DNA of 64,000 nt from Diadophis punctatus similis (lineage: Eukaryota > Chordata > Lepidosauria > Squamata > Dipsadidae), in contig JALIGW010000013.1 in NCBI GenBank assembly GCA_023053685.1, positions 14,928,001-14,992,000 of the forward strand, written 5' to 3'. A program made the position numbers and the translations under genes. Every line of letters begins with the position of its first letter. Position 1 is the first letter of the stretch. Below the pieces are notes generated by a model. The model made no database searches, had not been told where the DNA came from, and saw only the letters and a list, made by a program, of their open reading frames with translations. Below, in pieces: positions 11,041 to 22,130 of the stretch.

Positions 11041-11896
11041 TACCATATTTTTCGGCGTATAAGACGCACCTTTTTACCCCCAAAAAGAGGGTGAAAACTT
11101 GGGTGCGTCTTATACACCGAATGTAGTCCCACCCACCCAGTCACCCCCACACTTTAGCCTCTGTCTTCCAGCAATTTACCTGCTTGCAGCAAACAGGGAA
11201 GAGCCTGTAAAGCCAAGCAAGTCATTAGCAGCTTCCCGACCCCCAGCTGATTTGCCACGTGCTAAAATGAAACTGAAACTAGCTGCAAAGAGGCAAATAG
11301 CTGGGAGAGACACACAGATTTTTATTTTCTGCTGAACTGGATGCAAGGGGGTAAGTGAATGTCTGTAGAATGTTCAAATTATTAGACTTATTTTTTAAAG
11401 ATTGCTTTATTATTGTTCTAGAGCCAAGGTTGAAGACCCCTGTCCTAGACAACTTAACAAAATAAATAAGCTTTTTAAAATAAATGCTTGCTCTGAAGAG
11501 GCCCAGTGCTATTGTATCTTCTTTTAAATAATAGAGAATAATGTATACTTCCAGAAATTTTAATTAATTTTAACAGCTCTGTACAAGTATAGTCTGAAAT
11601 GTAACAGTGTCCTGTTTAGTATTAGAGTTAAATCCTGACTAAATAGAGTAGATCTATTTAAATAATTGGGAGGAGTTAGTGTGACTACATTTAAGAAAAC
11701 TTTCTGGCATAATGTACATTTCTCCAATTCTCTGCTATTTCTATGGGTCAGGCACACATGCACAGAAATACACAGCAAACAGTGTATATCATCTGTGCTG
11801 TTTGCTGTTTGGTAAATTGCTTGGAGGCAGAGGCCTTTTTTCCTTGTTTTCCTCCCCCAAAACTAAGGTGCGTTTTATACTCCGAAAAATATGATA
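11041..11896. mobile_element. TA-flanked DNA transposon (ATAAGACGCACC family)
   Basis: Left end TACCATATTTTTCGGCGTAT then AAGACGCACC; right end GGTGCGTTTTATACTCCGAA then a short tail to TA at 11895-11896. The 850-bp interior has no transposase frame. Confidence 0.75.
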
Positions 11897-12495
11897 GTTT
11901 TTTTTTTGGGGGGGGGGGGAGGTCAGTTGTACCTTTAAAAGTTGTTAAGTGACCTGTCATAGTTCAGGGGATATTTAATTTGCTTGTTGCATATTTTCCT
12001 TGAAATCACAATAATTACAATCAGAACTGTTTGCATATGTATAGGTAAGGGATTGATTTGTTTTCCTTCTGTTGTGATCTTAATGACCACAATTCTTATT
12101 TGCGGGATTTTTCAATGGCTTTTTTTGTGTGCAAGGAAAATCAGTTTTGGTAAGGACTCTGTAGCATGGGAAAAGGTTAAATCATCCATGTTCTGTAATT
12201 TGAACCTTGATTATCTTCCATTATTTAAAGATAGACCGAGAGCTCTAAACCAACCCCAACTGTAAAATGTCAGAATGGACTTGTGCAAAAATGGCTCTCC
12301 TTCTAAGATATTCAGGTTGCAATTTGATACTTGTCTTTTTCCCCAAGACAACCAATTTGATTGAAGGGATAGACACTGAAATAAAAAAGCAGGCATCTTG
12401 ATTTTTATTCTTTTAAGTGGAGGAAAATAAAATTACAAAGGCAGTGTTAGTATTGGCAGTAGATTTGATAAAACCACACTTAGGATAATGTAGTG

Positions 12496-12625
12496 CAGGG
12501 GTCCCCAAACTTGGCAACTTTAAGACTTGTGGACTTCAACTCTCAGAATTCTCCAGCCAGCATAGCAGAGAATTCTGGGAGTTGAAGTCCACAAGTCTTA
12601 AAGTTGCCAAGTTTGAAGACCTCTG
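12496..12625. mobile_element. hAT-type hairpin MITE (CAGGGGTCCCCAAAC family)
   Basis: 130-bp palindrome beginning CAGGGGTCCCCAAACTTGG and ending GAAGACCTCTG. Exact 8-bp target duplication ATGTAGTG on both sides. Confidence 0.92.
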
Positions 12626-12682
12626 ATGTAGTGTAATAATGTGTTGTAATTCAACTTGAAACACAGACAATCCTCAAATATG

Positions 12683-12782
12683 ATAGCAATAGCACTTAGA
12701 CTTACATACCACTTCATAGTGCTTTACAGCCCTCTCTTAAGTGGTTTACAGAGTCAGCATATTGCCCCCAACAATCTGGGTG
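12683..12782 (-). mobile_element. SINE 3' fragment (squamate tRNA-derived family)
   Basis: Antisense match to the 3' part of the elements at 45511-45784 and 59495-59730: GCAATAGCACTTAGACTTA, AGTGCTTTACAGCCCTCTC, then CAGCATATTGCCCCCAACAA. Confidence 0.8.
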
Positions 12783-12976
12783 CATAGCTAATTCATAAAA
12801 CAGTACTACAGACAGTATTAACACTATTAAAGGCAGTTTTAGAAGAAATATTTCTAATTTCAAAACTGATAGCTGCTGACCCAGGATTTCTTTTACCAGG
12901 ATGAACTACCTAGAGTCCATTAAACCCCCAATTCATTCATTCCACATTTTCCTTTCTAATACATTCATGATCATGG

Positions 12977-12982
12977 TTTATT
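12977..12982 (-). terminator. Candidate polyadenylation signal immediately after the GPR45 stop
   Basis: TTTATT on the + strand reads AATAAA on the - strand, starting one base after the TAG stop. If used, the 3' UTR would be very short; other AATAAA hexamers lie further down, for example near 12403. Confidence 0.35.
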
Positions 12983-12983
12983 T

Positions 12984-14099
12984 CTAAACTCCAGATGGGG
13001 GATTACTGCAGATATATATTGTGCTTGGCCTTATTTTCCGTTTTGTCCGTCCAGGCACTTTAGGAAAGATTTTAAATGTTTTTGGCATGAACTCCAGACA
13101 GGACTCACGGAATTTCTTGATCCTCCAGCAGTAGATGATGGGGTTGAAAACGGACTTGAGGTAACTCAGCCACAGTACGTAAGTGCTAATGATATAGAAA
13201 GAGGGGCTGTAGTAGAACCGTCGGCTGAAGACAGACATCAGGCTAAAGACTGTGTATGGAAGCCAGCATAGGGAAAAGCCAACGAACAGAATAAAGATGG
13301 TAGTGAATGCCCTAGTTTTGAAGCTCATGTCTACGTCAATGTGGTGAGGCTTTTGCAGTCCTACTAGACTTAGCCTGCTCATCTGGCTGAGGCAGATGTT
13401 CTCAGTGTGGTTGTGGATCCGGACTGTGTTCTGACGGACAGTATTCAGGATGCAAAGGTAAGAATACAACATAATGCCAAAAGGGACAAAGAAAGTGGCC
13501 ACCAGCAGCATCACTGCATAAGCTCGGTCTGAAGGGAATTCAGTGTATCCAAGGACACACTGGGGAGCCCTGCTTGGCATTTCCACAAATGTCCGCCCAA
13601 CAATGGAAGGGAAGGAGATACAGAACGAGAAGACCCACGAAACAGCTATCACGACTTTGGCACGACGGGGGTTCAGCTTGTCTTGGTGCTGGACGATAAT
13701 GAGGAATCGATCCACACTAATGATTGAGAGTATTGAGACCCCTTCCAAGGCAAAAAACCAGTAAAGCGTGGCAGATATGCGGCAGAAGTGAGCTCCAAAA
13801 TTCCAGTTTACTGTAATAATGGTGACAGCAGTAAATGGCATGCAGACTAAAGACAACATAATGTCCGAGAAAGCCAGTGTAGCTAAAAGTAGATTTATTG
13901 CTGAACACATGGCTGGCTTCTGGTAAACAATCAAGCAGACAATGGTGTTGCCTAAGAATCCAATGGCAATCATAAGGAGCATTACTATAGCCATTAATAT
14001 CCTGAGAGAAACTGGCAAAGATGTATGAGCAGAGATGGTGAATTGGATACTCTCATTAAAGGGAAAGAACATGTCTGAAGGTGTCTTGTTCCATGCCAT
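12984..14099 (-). CDS. GPR45: Probable G-protein coupled receptor 45 (PSP24-type orphan receptor)
   Basis: Complete 371-residue single coding exon (human 372). Orphan class A receptor of the plasma membrane and primary cilium, related to GPR63 and to frog PSP24; in mammals expressed mainly in brain, with reported roles in G-alpha-s signalling and energy balance. Seven membrane segments are visible. Class A landmarks: GN at 50-51 (TM1), LATLAFSD with D79 (TM2), C106 and C181 for the TM3-ECL2 disulphide, D130-R131-F132 in place of DRY, W155 (TM4), P206 (TM5), CWLP 278-281 (TM6), NPIIY 319-323 (TM7), and a basic tail. N-glycosylation sequons at N4 and N15. The ATG (14097-14099) has A at -3 and G at +4. 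A pyrimidine tract and CAG end 14 bases upstream, so the coding exon appears to be spliced to a 5' UTR exon. The gene is convergent with TGFBRAP1 and co-directional with MRPS9, as in human. Confidence 0.97.
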   Translation of the reverse strand: MAWNKTPSDMFFPFNESIQFTISAHTSLPVSLRILMAIVMLLMIAIGFLGNTIVCLIVYQKPAMCSAINLLLATLAFSDIMLSLVCMPFTAVTIITVNWNFGAHFCRISATLYWFFALEGVSILSIISVDRFLIIVQHQDKLNPRRAKVVIAVSWVFSFCISFPSIVGRTFVEMPSRAPQCVLGYTEFPSDRAYAVMLLVATFFVPFGIMLYSYLCILNTVRQNTVRIHNHTENICLSQMSRLSLVGLQKPHHIDVDMSFKTRAFTTIFILFVGFSLCWLPYTVFSLMSVFSRRFYYSPSFYIISTYVLWLSYLKSVFNPIIYCWRIKKFRESCLEFMPKTFKIFPKVPGRTKRKIRPSTIYICSNPPSGV

Positions 14100-14116
14100 T
14101 CTAAGACAAAATACTG
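14100..14116 (-). promoter_or_regulatory. GPR45: Splice acceptor and 14-base 5' UTR ahead of the GPR45 start codon
   Basis: On the - strand a long CT-rich tract (from about 14150) ends in TTTCCAG at 14114-14116, followed by 14 bases and then the ATG. This is a strong 3' splice site and implies an upstream non-coding exon. Confidence 0.55.
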
Positions 14117-14570
14117 GAAAGGCAGAAAGAAAGAAGAAAGAAAGAAAGGCAAGAGCACCATAGTCTTCCTGCTAGCTCTTCAGCTCCTGCCATTTTTCCA
14201 TTGTAGTTGCCACACAACTCTAAACAAAAATGAGTCCGTCTCGGCAAGTCTATCTGTAGAACAGATTTTCAGCCATCGTTGACAGATCATAGCATAACGT
14301 ACAAAGTTGTTGCATTTCTGAACAGAGACTATAAGGAAGCCACTGCCAAGAACTTTTCTTCAGGGACTTTCAGATCTAGAAAACTGGATAAAATATCAAG
14401 AAATATTTGAAATTCAAGAAAATGTGACAAACTGTTGGGAGTCAATATCTAACTTTAAAGCACTTCGCCCTCCCCCAATAAGAAAGTAAAAAAGCATAAG
14501 CATCAATACTCCATAAATGCAAAAGACCATGCACTCAGGATTGGAAAACACCCCATAGGTGCTATGTAAC

Positions 14571-14894
14571 CAGTAGTGGGTTCCTGCCGGTGCGGTTAAT
14601 AGCTGTTGTTTGGCGCAGAGCCGAAGACGCTGCTGCCGTTCGCGGCGCGGAGGCTTTCCCCGGGCTCTGCCGCCGCCCGCATGGACACCGCCGTTTGCGT
14701 TCTTTTGCCCTCTGCGCATGCACAAAGCATTCTGCATGCACAGAGGGCAAAAGAACGCAATTGGCAGCGTCCATGCGGGCGGGGAAAGCGCCCGGGGAAA
14801 GCTCCCGCGCCGCAAACGGCAGCAGTGTCTTCGGCTCAGCGCCGAACAACAGCTATTAACCGCACCGGCAATAACAGGCAGGAACTCACCTCTG
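14571..14894. mobile_element. hAT-type palindromic element (CAGTAGTGGGTTCC family)
   Basis: 324 bp with an exact 8-bp target duplication TATGTAAC (14563-14570, 14895-14902). Almost the whole element is a long inverted repeat: GCGGTTAATAGCTGTTGTT in the left arm pairs with AACAACAGCTATTAACCGC in the right. GC-rich, which creates spurious open frames on both strands. Confidence 0.92.
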
Positions 14895-15361
14895 TATGTA
14901 ACCTTCCCCACACTTAGTGTACACATTGACTTTGTATCACATTTGTTGAAAGGTGTCTTAACTTCTGAACTAGCATCCTGAGCTCCCACAAAGGTTCCAC
15001 CAGTCCTACCCTATCTCTATGGTCAAATGAGAGCATAATTAAAAGTTTCACTGCTGCTAGTAAAGTCCCAAAGTGAGTTGGTTGCCTAAATCTATTGCCA
15101 TTTTCTTGTAGTCTTCCTATCCACCCAACAACCAATCTGCTCCCTTTTGGCGCCATGCAGTATGAAGCTACAAGCTCAGATCACTGTATTCAAATCCTGA
15201 TCTCTTTACACAGAACAAGAAGGTTTTGAGGGAATCCATTATTTCAGAAGATTTGTGAAGACGGACTCTTTAAAATGGCCTTAGTTAATATGCATCAATA
15301 GAAAAGTGCATCTCAAAATCAGGTGATCCAAAAATTCTACTCTGACAATTCATCTGCTCAT

Positions 15362-15830
15362 TTAGGTCTAGTGGTTAAGGCACCAGGCTAGAAAGCAGGA
15401 AACTCAAGAGTATCCTAGTCCCACCTTAAGGCTCAAGCCAACTTCTATGGCATTGCCTTGAGTGGAACATATGCATCTGTTGTTTGGGAAGGGTAGCATT
15501 GGCATTCCTTTTATTCATCCATGAATTTTAACATCATGGCTAGGGACCCTCAAATAGCAAAGCACAGAACAGGAAGTCAAATCAACCATCAACCCCTTCA
15601 CAGCATAGGTCTGTGGCAATGACTACTAAAAGGTGTGGACAGCTCTGAATCAGCTTTTAGCCATGAAAACCAGCTGGGTGACTTTGGGCCAATCTCTCTC
15701 AGCCCAACTCACCTCACAAGGTGGGTGTTATGGGGGAAATAGGAGAAAGGTTTGTTTTGTATGTTTGCCATCTTATTTGCAAAAACAATAAAGGCAGCCT
15801 ATAAATAAATAAAATAATAAGTAAAATAAA
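15362..15830 (+). mobile_element. tRNA-derived SINE pieces, possibly interrupted
   Basis: Head TCTAGTGGTTAAGGCACCAG at 15366 and, ~290 bp later, the body GACTTTGGGCCAATCTCTCT then CAGCCCAACTCACCTCAC. A/T-rich tail near 15800. The intervening 180 bp are not part of the usual element. Confidence 0.6.
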
Positions 15831-15954
15831 ATTTAAAACTGCAGCAAGTCATAACTGATGTATTATTATGCCTGGCTTGGCAGCTTATCAGAAAGTTGTA
15901 GCTAAGACCATCATAGCACCCTGGCACTCGTATCACACCTTTACAAAGAACTCG

Positions 15955-16135
15955 AGATATACCCAATATACCCTCCTCCTATTTTCCCCACAACAATCAT
16001 CCTGTAAGGTGAGTTCGGTTGAGAGATAGTAACTGGCTCAAAGTCACCCAACTGGCTTTCATGGCTAAGGCAGAACTAGAATTCACAGTCTCCTGCTTTC
16101 TAGCCAGGTGCCTTAACCACTAGACCAAATTGGCA
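15955..16135 (-). mobile_element. tRNA-derived SINE, antisense
   Basis: Reverse complement gives GGTCTAGTGGTTAAGGCACC at the head, then GTGACTTTGAGCCAGTTAC and a GTTGTGGGGAAAATAGGAGG tail; same family as 15362-15830. Confidence 0.75.
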
Positions 16136-18090
16136 TTCCCAAATCATTTGTCTCCCAAGTAACAAGGATGAAGGACATTGGCTTACCCAATAACCATTTG
16201 CTTGGATTACATTATTTTTCATCCTTTCTGCTTTGTTTCCAGAATCAGTAACCCATAAAGAAGATTTGCTATGTGTGTATCTAGCTTTTTCGATCGATCA
16301 AGCCTTTACGTTGTTGGGACTATAAATCCAAAATGCCTCACATGGAATTCTTGCCCCAATAATCAAACCTCTGAAACAAAAAGAAAACTTCTTAATGCAT
16401 TCTAACATAATCCAAACCAAAACTCATTTTATATCTTGTAATAACTACCATCTCTGATCCATCGAACATCTCAGTATGGCAAACCTCTGCAAAGAAGGCA
16501 ATTGTGCAAGCCACCATAGTTCACAACAAACCTTTACTAGGCTTCATTCACAAGGCCACTCGGACACCGTCAGGCAAGGAATAGCCTTTATGTGGTTCTG
16601 CATGTCACAAAGACAGTCCCACATGTTCTGTCCCCATGGGTATACCCCCAAAATAAGATGCACATGAAGAAATTGGAAATAATATTGTTTTACTGCAAAT
16701 AAATTCTTAGCCAGAGTTGAGTTTTTTTGAAAAGAATATCATTCATTCACAAAGTCTTTCCAGTATTTGGCTAGAGCCTGAAAGAGCAATTAAGGAGTCT
16801 TATCTCACCTCGTGGAGGTTTTGGCGAAATCCAAGCTCTCATTAATCACAGGCAAAATGTTAACTGTTAATAATCCGAGATGCAGATACAAGAACCAAAA
16901 TGCTGAAACCACAGAACGGGGTTGTTCTCTGCAACGAAGCCCCTCGTGACAGACCCTTAAATACTCTCAGGGCGTGGTCAAGTCCTGCTTTACTACTCAT
17001 GAGGAAGCCTCCTCCTGATTAGCCACTCATGTCTCTTTCAGAACCTGCGTGCTCTGGCATCCAGAAGAGCCTCCTCCTCTTCTCCTGAGTCACTAATCTC
17101 AGGAGATGCATCAGGTTCTAATTGTTCGCCAGCCTCTGACCCACGTACTCTTCATTCTCCGTCTCTGGTGCCAGGAACACCGGTCTTCTGTACTGCACCC
17201 TCACTACCTCCGAATCCTCGGGATCGGCTAATTGCCCTGGACTCGACCTGGCCACAACACCCACATATCCTCCAACCCAGTACTTTGATTTACCTTTGAT
17301 GCTTATTTTCTTGTCCATTTTTGTTATTGTAAAATCCTACAGTACCTCTTGAAAAAATACATTTAATTGACTAACTTTTTTGTCAAAAAGATATTTATCC
17401 TAAATTAGATGCTAGTTCACATACATCCACATTTGATTTCTCTGTCTTGAATTACAAATGAATGTGCTTATCAATTCATTGTAAAACCATATTACCTTAA
17501 TATATGGTAGTATGAATGTTCTCTCTGTATCATCTCTGTGATGATTTGTAGATGTGGGTGAGTAGTGAAGTAATTAACATGTATATGCAAACCTGGCTTG
17601 GAGTGTTTTCTTTTGCTTTTTAAAACCCAGATAGGTCTTTAGTAGAGCTGACAAATTGCTTTTGCATTCAAATGTCAAAGCAATTTGTGAATGTTAGGGC
17701 AGATGCTCCATGGTTACCTTGCATAAAATTGAACTGTAAATACTTGATTTGAGTGTTTTCTCCAAGCATCACCCTACCGTTCACCATTCAAAAGAAGAGT
17801 TTTTGAAAATGGGGCAAAATCTATCAAACACTCCTACTCTCATTTTAAAGCAATTTTGCATAGTTCACACACATGGAGGCAACTAAAAGGCAAGGAAGCT
17901 GTTGATATGTTTGTTAATTATTAACATAATTCTTAATTATTATGCTATTTTAATTTAGCAAATCATTCCAAGCTAAAGTGATTTCAGCTATCAAATGCAT
18001 ACACTTCAGCTGATTTTTCAAACAGCAGTGAAAGTTGCAATAGAAGTGAGGCACAGATTTTGTGTATTGAAGGACTATTAGTCTCCTTAG
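16136..18090. other. Upstream GPR45 region with an unclassified repeat candidate
   Basis: Mostly AT-rich and unrecognised. The 16800-17320 part is more GC-rich and on the - strand contains a TATTTAAG box-like site and a Glu/Pro-rich open stretch (17118-17318); it resembles a retroelement LTR/leader but could not be assigned. Confidence 0.3.
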
Positions 18091-18092
18091 AT

Positions 18093-18227
18093 CAGGGGTC
18101 CCCAAACTTGGCAACTTTAAGACTTGTGGACTTCAACTCCCAGAATTCTCCAGCCAGCTATGCTGGCTGGAGAATTCTGGGAGTTGATGTCCACAAGTCT
18201 TAAAGTTGCCAAGTTTGAAGACCTCTG
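18093..18227. mobile_element. hAT-type hairpin MITE (CAGGGGTCCCCAAAC family)
   Basis: 135-bp palindrome centred on CCAGCTATGCTGG, with exact 8-bp target duplication CCTTAGAT on both sides. Confidence 0.93.
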
Positions 18228-18235
18228 CCTTAGAT

Positions 18236-19304
18236 GGAAAGTCAGATTTGCTTAAAATGTGATTTTTAACACAGCTGATACATCTGAAGGGGCAGATTCC
18301 TAGACTAATATGGATCCATTTGGCCAAACTTTAGAGTCTCTTGTACACATTACAGCTCATCTGGCTACTGATTACAGAATCCTGGGACTTTTAGTTATGC
18401 TGAGAACTATCAATCTGAAGATTTTGGACAAGATGTATGACTTTGGGTCCAGTCTATAATTCCTAAGCTAATACAGGAAGATGATATAGATGCAGCAGGA
18501 GTCTGCAGGGAAAGAGAGTCTAAAAGGCAGGATGACTAACGTGACTACGGAATCAAAGTCATGTCCTTTTTGAGTATGCATTAACATGCACATACCAAGG
18601 CTTTAATTGCATCATTGTGACCAACTATTTTGACCTTCCTTGCAAATGCTGCTGTATATATGAAAGGGAATAGAGAAAGCAGAAAGCAAAAAAAAAAAAT
18701 CAACTTATTAAACCCAGAAGGGTGACTAGGTCCGTGCCAAGGAATTGGGAGGTCAGTTTAAGAAGGGAAGAGGAACCATAATGTAAACTAATTTGTAGGA
18801 CCATGTAATACATATAAAGATACCTATCATGCTGGTCCCTTCCAGGTTAAGCAATATGTGCAAAATGCAGAAAGAGTTAATAATAAGGAAGAGGAATTGG
18901 ATAAAAAGAATCAGGTTTCCATCAATACCATCTACTATACATCTCCATACTTCTCTGCTACCATATTAGCTTTCACTCCGTCCTTTTGTTCTTCAAGCTT
19001 CTCACCTTGTTATTGAGGATTTAATCAACCCCACCAACACAAGTTTCCCATTTCTACTCCCCTCCCAACCCATTCACTTTTCTTTCATGTATGCTTTGTC
19101 AGTCAATCTTTCTTCATTTTCTTCACATGAGCCAGCCACATAATCCTATTTCCTTTATTCTGGGCACTCTAGGAATGTTGACAAAGAAAAAATGTGCTTT
19201 CTCCACAGTTCAGCATTTGACTAGGACATTCAAGGTGAGTCATAATCTAACTCAAGCTAAATCCAACTGTTTTGGGTTCATCCAGATTTCGGCTGCCACA
19301 AATC
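18236..19304. other. Intergenic, nothing recognised
   Basis: No gene or repeat recognised in this AT-rich stretch. Confidence 0.5.
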
Positions 19305-19435
19305 TAGGGAGGCTGTGTGATGTAGTAGTTAAGGCATCAGAGTAGATACCAGGAAACCATGAGTTCTAGCCCTGCCTTTGACACAAAACCTGCTGAGTGA
19401 TCTTGGCCAGTTACTCTCCTCCTAGGGAGGAGGTT
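19305..19435 (+). mobile_element. tRNA-derived SINE, 5' part
   Basis: GTGTGATGTAGTAGTTAAGG head, then TGAGTTCTAGCCCTGCCTT and GTGATCTTGGCCAGTTACTC; degenerate copy of the 15362/15955 family. Confidence 0.65.
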
Positions 19436-20730
19436 AAAAAAAAATCCAAAAATCCTTGCCAAGAAAATTGCAGAGTCTATACCAGGCAGCAGCAAAAACT
19501 GACTTGAGGGGGATACAGGTAGAGACAGACACATATATATATATATATAAACACACACACTCTAGGGAAATCTTAAGCAGCATTAGAGTATTTGCATAGC
19601 TTTTAAATTTTCTCATGTATCAGAATATCGTCTGTTTATAAACAAAACACAAATACAAAACTGACTAATTCCATTTTTAAAGGAATGACTCAGGGCTGGA
19701 AAATATTTTATGAAGAGACATATCGAAAAAGAAATAAAAGTAGTAACTGCATCTGTTTAGGTTGCCCAAGAAAGACTCCAGTGTTTTTGTTTTTAATAAA
19801 AACAAAAGAATCTGGGAGGGAAAATAAATCCTTATAATAATTCCAAATGGATAGTGTTCAGCAATCTGGAAATCTAGCTAATAAGAATTGTTAACACTAG
19901 AGGTCATATTTTAAAAAGAAAAAATCCTGATTATAATCAGCTCCTGGAATTCCCATGTCAAATTTCACATCTATAAGCAATTTTTAATTTCTTTAAAAAG
20001 TGAGCTGTTGTTATGACATGAAGCCAAACATATTTATTTCAAGCATGTTGCTGAGCCCAAAATGAATCCCATGAGATTTTTTTTTCAGGATTAAACTAGG
20101 AAAAGAACACTTTTTCAAATAATGCTCTTCTACCCAGTCACACAGAAAAAGAAATAAAGATCTTTAGAATATCAGCCATTATGCATGGTATTAAGTATAG
20201 TTTATAGGGCATGAGACACCCTTACTCTTGGCTCTATGACACTAACTTTCCTGAAAGTTTTTTTCCCCTTCTGGAATGGATTTTGGTTGTTGTTGTTTTA
20301 ATTCTTTCAGCATATGATGGAAGCAGCTTAGAAGCCTGAGTCAATAAAGCAGTATATAAAGTCAGAAACATGTATGAATTGGCATGAGATTGTCATACAA
20401 CAAATTTCTTGCATGAAGGAAACCGAACTTTATCTACAGCAACCCAACTTTTACACAGAAGTCTGAACAATGAAACACTGAAACAAGGACCTACTTATGG
20501 TATTAAACTGGTTTTGGGACAACTGTTCCTAATAGTAGCACATGATGCATAAGAGTCACTCCACCTGTAAATTTCTCCTCCCTAAAAAGCAAGATTTGTT
20601 GTTCCTATTATAATCTCTGAACATACATAAAACATACATAAACATACATAGAACAATTGAATTACCAACTATCCTTTGCAATTTGCAGGGAAAATCAATT
20701 AAATCATAAGTAGCTGCCCAAGTCTCCAGA

Positions 20731-20797
20731 GGACAACCATGACCTGGATGACTGAACATCCACAGAGATCTTCTCACCTCCTTTGTTCCCCTCCCAC
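20731..20797 (+). mobile_element. Penelope-like repeat fragment (GACAACCATGACC block)
   Basis: 67-bp block GACAACCATGACCTGGATGA through CTTTGTTCCCCTCCCAC that recurs inverted at 22107-22172. The block is common in vertebrate Penelope-like/hammerhead-bearing repeats, from recall. Confidence 0.5.
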
Positions 20798-21529
20798 AAC
20801 TTCCCTAAGTAAACTGTTCCACTCTTATACAACAAGGTACAAAAGGCCCTTACCCTGATCCCTACCTCAGAAATTGCTGAGGTATGTTCTAGATCCACAC
20901 ATTGGAAATTATCAAAAGAGATCAGTGATATTATTAAACCGACAGTAGGTCACTGAAGGAACAAGGCCTTGGGCATTGAGGATGGGGTGGATTTATTCCT
21001 CTTGACTGTCTTTTGAAACCAAGTAAAGTTATAATGATCATAATGCAGTGTGGTTTTCCACAGACCACCATTCATTTTTCAATGGAGGGCCTTTGTTCTT
21101 TCTTTGCACACTAAAATTCTTTTACCTGCCAAGGAGTTTTATGCATCTATAGATTGTATTCTCTCCTGTGCCCCCGCTCCAAAGAGACCTGTAAGTTAGG
21201 GTTAGGGTTATTGATCAATGGTAGAGTTAGGTACAAATGTCATAATCACAGCAAGGCTTCTGCACCAATTTATTACACCTAGGGTGTGTGTGTGAAAACG
21301 TTTGGACCTGAGAAAGTTTTTGTGTGTTTGCGTTTGTGTGTGTGGAAAAACAAGAGCTCAAGGGAAATTTAGGAAAGTACCTTCTTTATCAAGATAAGTA
21401 TCAGACATCCCACCGTTGATAAGAAAGCAAAAACAAGCAACATTATCTTGGTTTGATTATACCACATCAAGTGCTAGAATGGAATCTGCAGTTCATGAAG
21501 AAACGGCAAAAGGAAATAAACGACCACGG

Positions 21530-22130
21530 AACAATGATTATATAATACAGAGCCGTCTTTCTTTCCGGTTGCTCCGTTACCGCATTATTTGACCCGCAAT
21601 TTAACAGAATTCGGTGCAATTCAAGGTAATTCACACCCACCGATTTAGCCCAGCCCTGGGTCACCCCCGAGCGTGCCACCCACCAGAGGCGGCTCACTTA
21701 AGTTCCCCACAGAGCGAAATGAAGGCTCCCATTCAGAAAGCCAAGCACGCCCACGCCTCACCCCGACAATGCCCGGCACGCCATTCACCCAAGGCACCTC
21801 AGGGCTTGCATTTTTTTCTTTGCAACGCCGAGATTTTAGAACCCGGGCGGGGGGAAAGATGGATGGATCCGCTCCTCAGCCTGAGGGCGGGCTTTGAGGC
21901 TAGCGGGGCAGACGCCCCCATTCTCCCGCCCCCGCCAGTAAACTCAACTAAAATCTGGGGCCCTCCCCACTTACCGGCTTCGGCGAAGAGCTGCGCACCA
22001 CTCTGCTATGTGCAGGAGGCCGAGCCTCTGAGCTCCCTTCCAGGAGTCCCCAGCAGTAAAGCGCACGATCTTTGGAGTCATGGAAGCGCGCCCCCTGCAG
22101 GCCTCAGTGGGAGGGGAACAAAGGAAGTGA
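21530..22130. promoter_or_regulatory. CpG-rich patch, candidate GPR45 promoter
   Basis: About 600 bp much richer in G+C and CpG than the surrounding AT-rich DNA and with no transposon similarity except at its right edge. It lies ~7.5 kb upstream of the GPR45 ATG, between GPR45 and the 3' end of MRPS9, where a GPR45 promoter would be expected. The open frames in it have no recognisable protein homology. Confidence 0.5.
21975..22100 (-). other. GPR45: Candidate non-coding first exon of GPR45
   Basis: A consensus donor GTAAGT sits on the - strand at 21969-21974, inside the CpG-rich patch, and would pair with the acceptor just upstream of the GPR45 ATG. The 5' boundary is a guess. It could instead belong to an unrelated non-coding RNA. 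Confidence 0.38.

Noticed and set aside
14414..14989. 191-residue and overlapping frames on both strands
   Set aside because: Fall in the GC-rich palindromic hAT element; symmetric frames arise from the inverted repeat.
17118..17318. 66-residue frame as part of a retroviral-like gag or LTR
   Set aside because: Composition is suggestive but no diagnostic motif (PBS, polypurine tract, TG...CA ends with duplication) could be found, so kept only as an unclassified stretch.
21194..21208. TTAGGG-like short repeat (interstitial telomere?)
   Set aside because: Only about two and a half units, within chance expectation for 64 kb.
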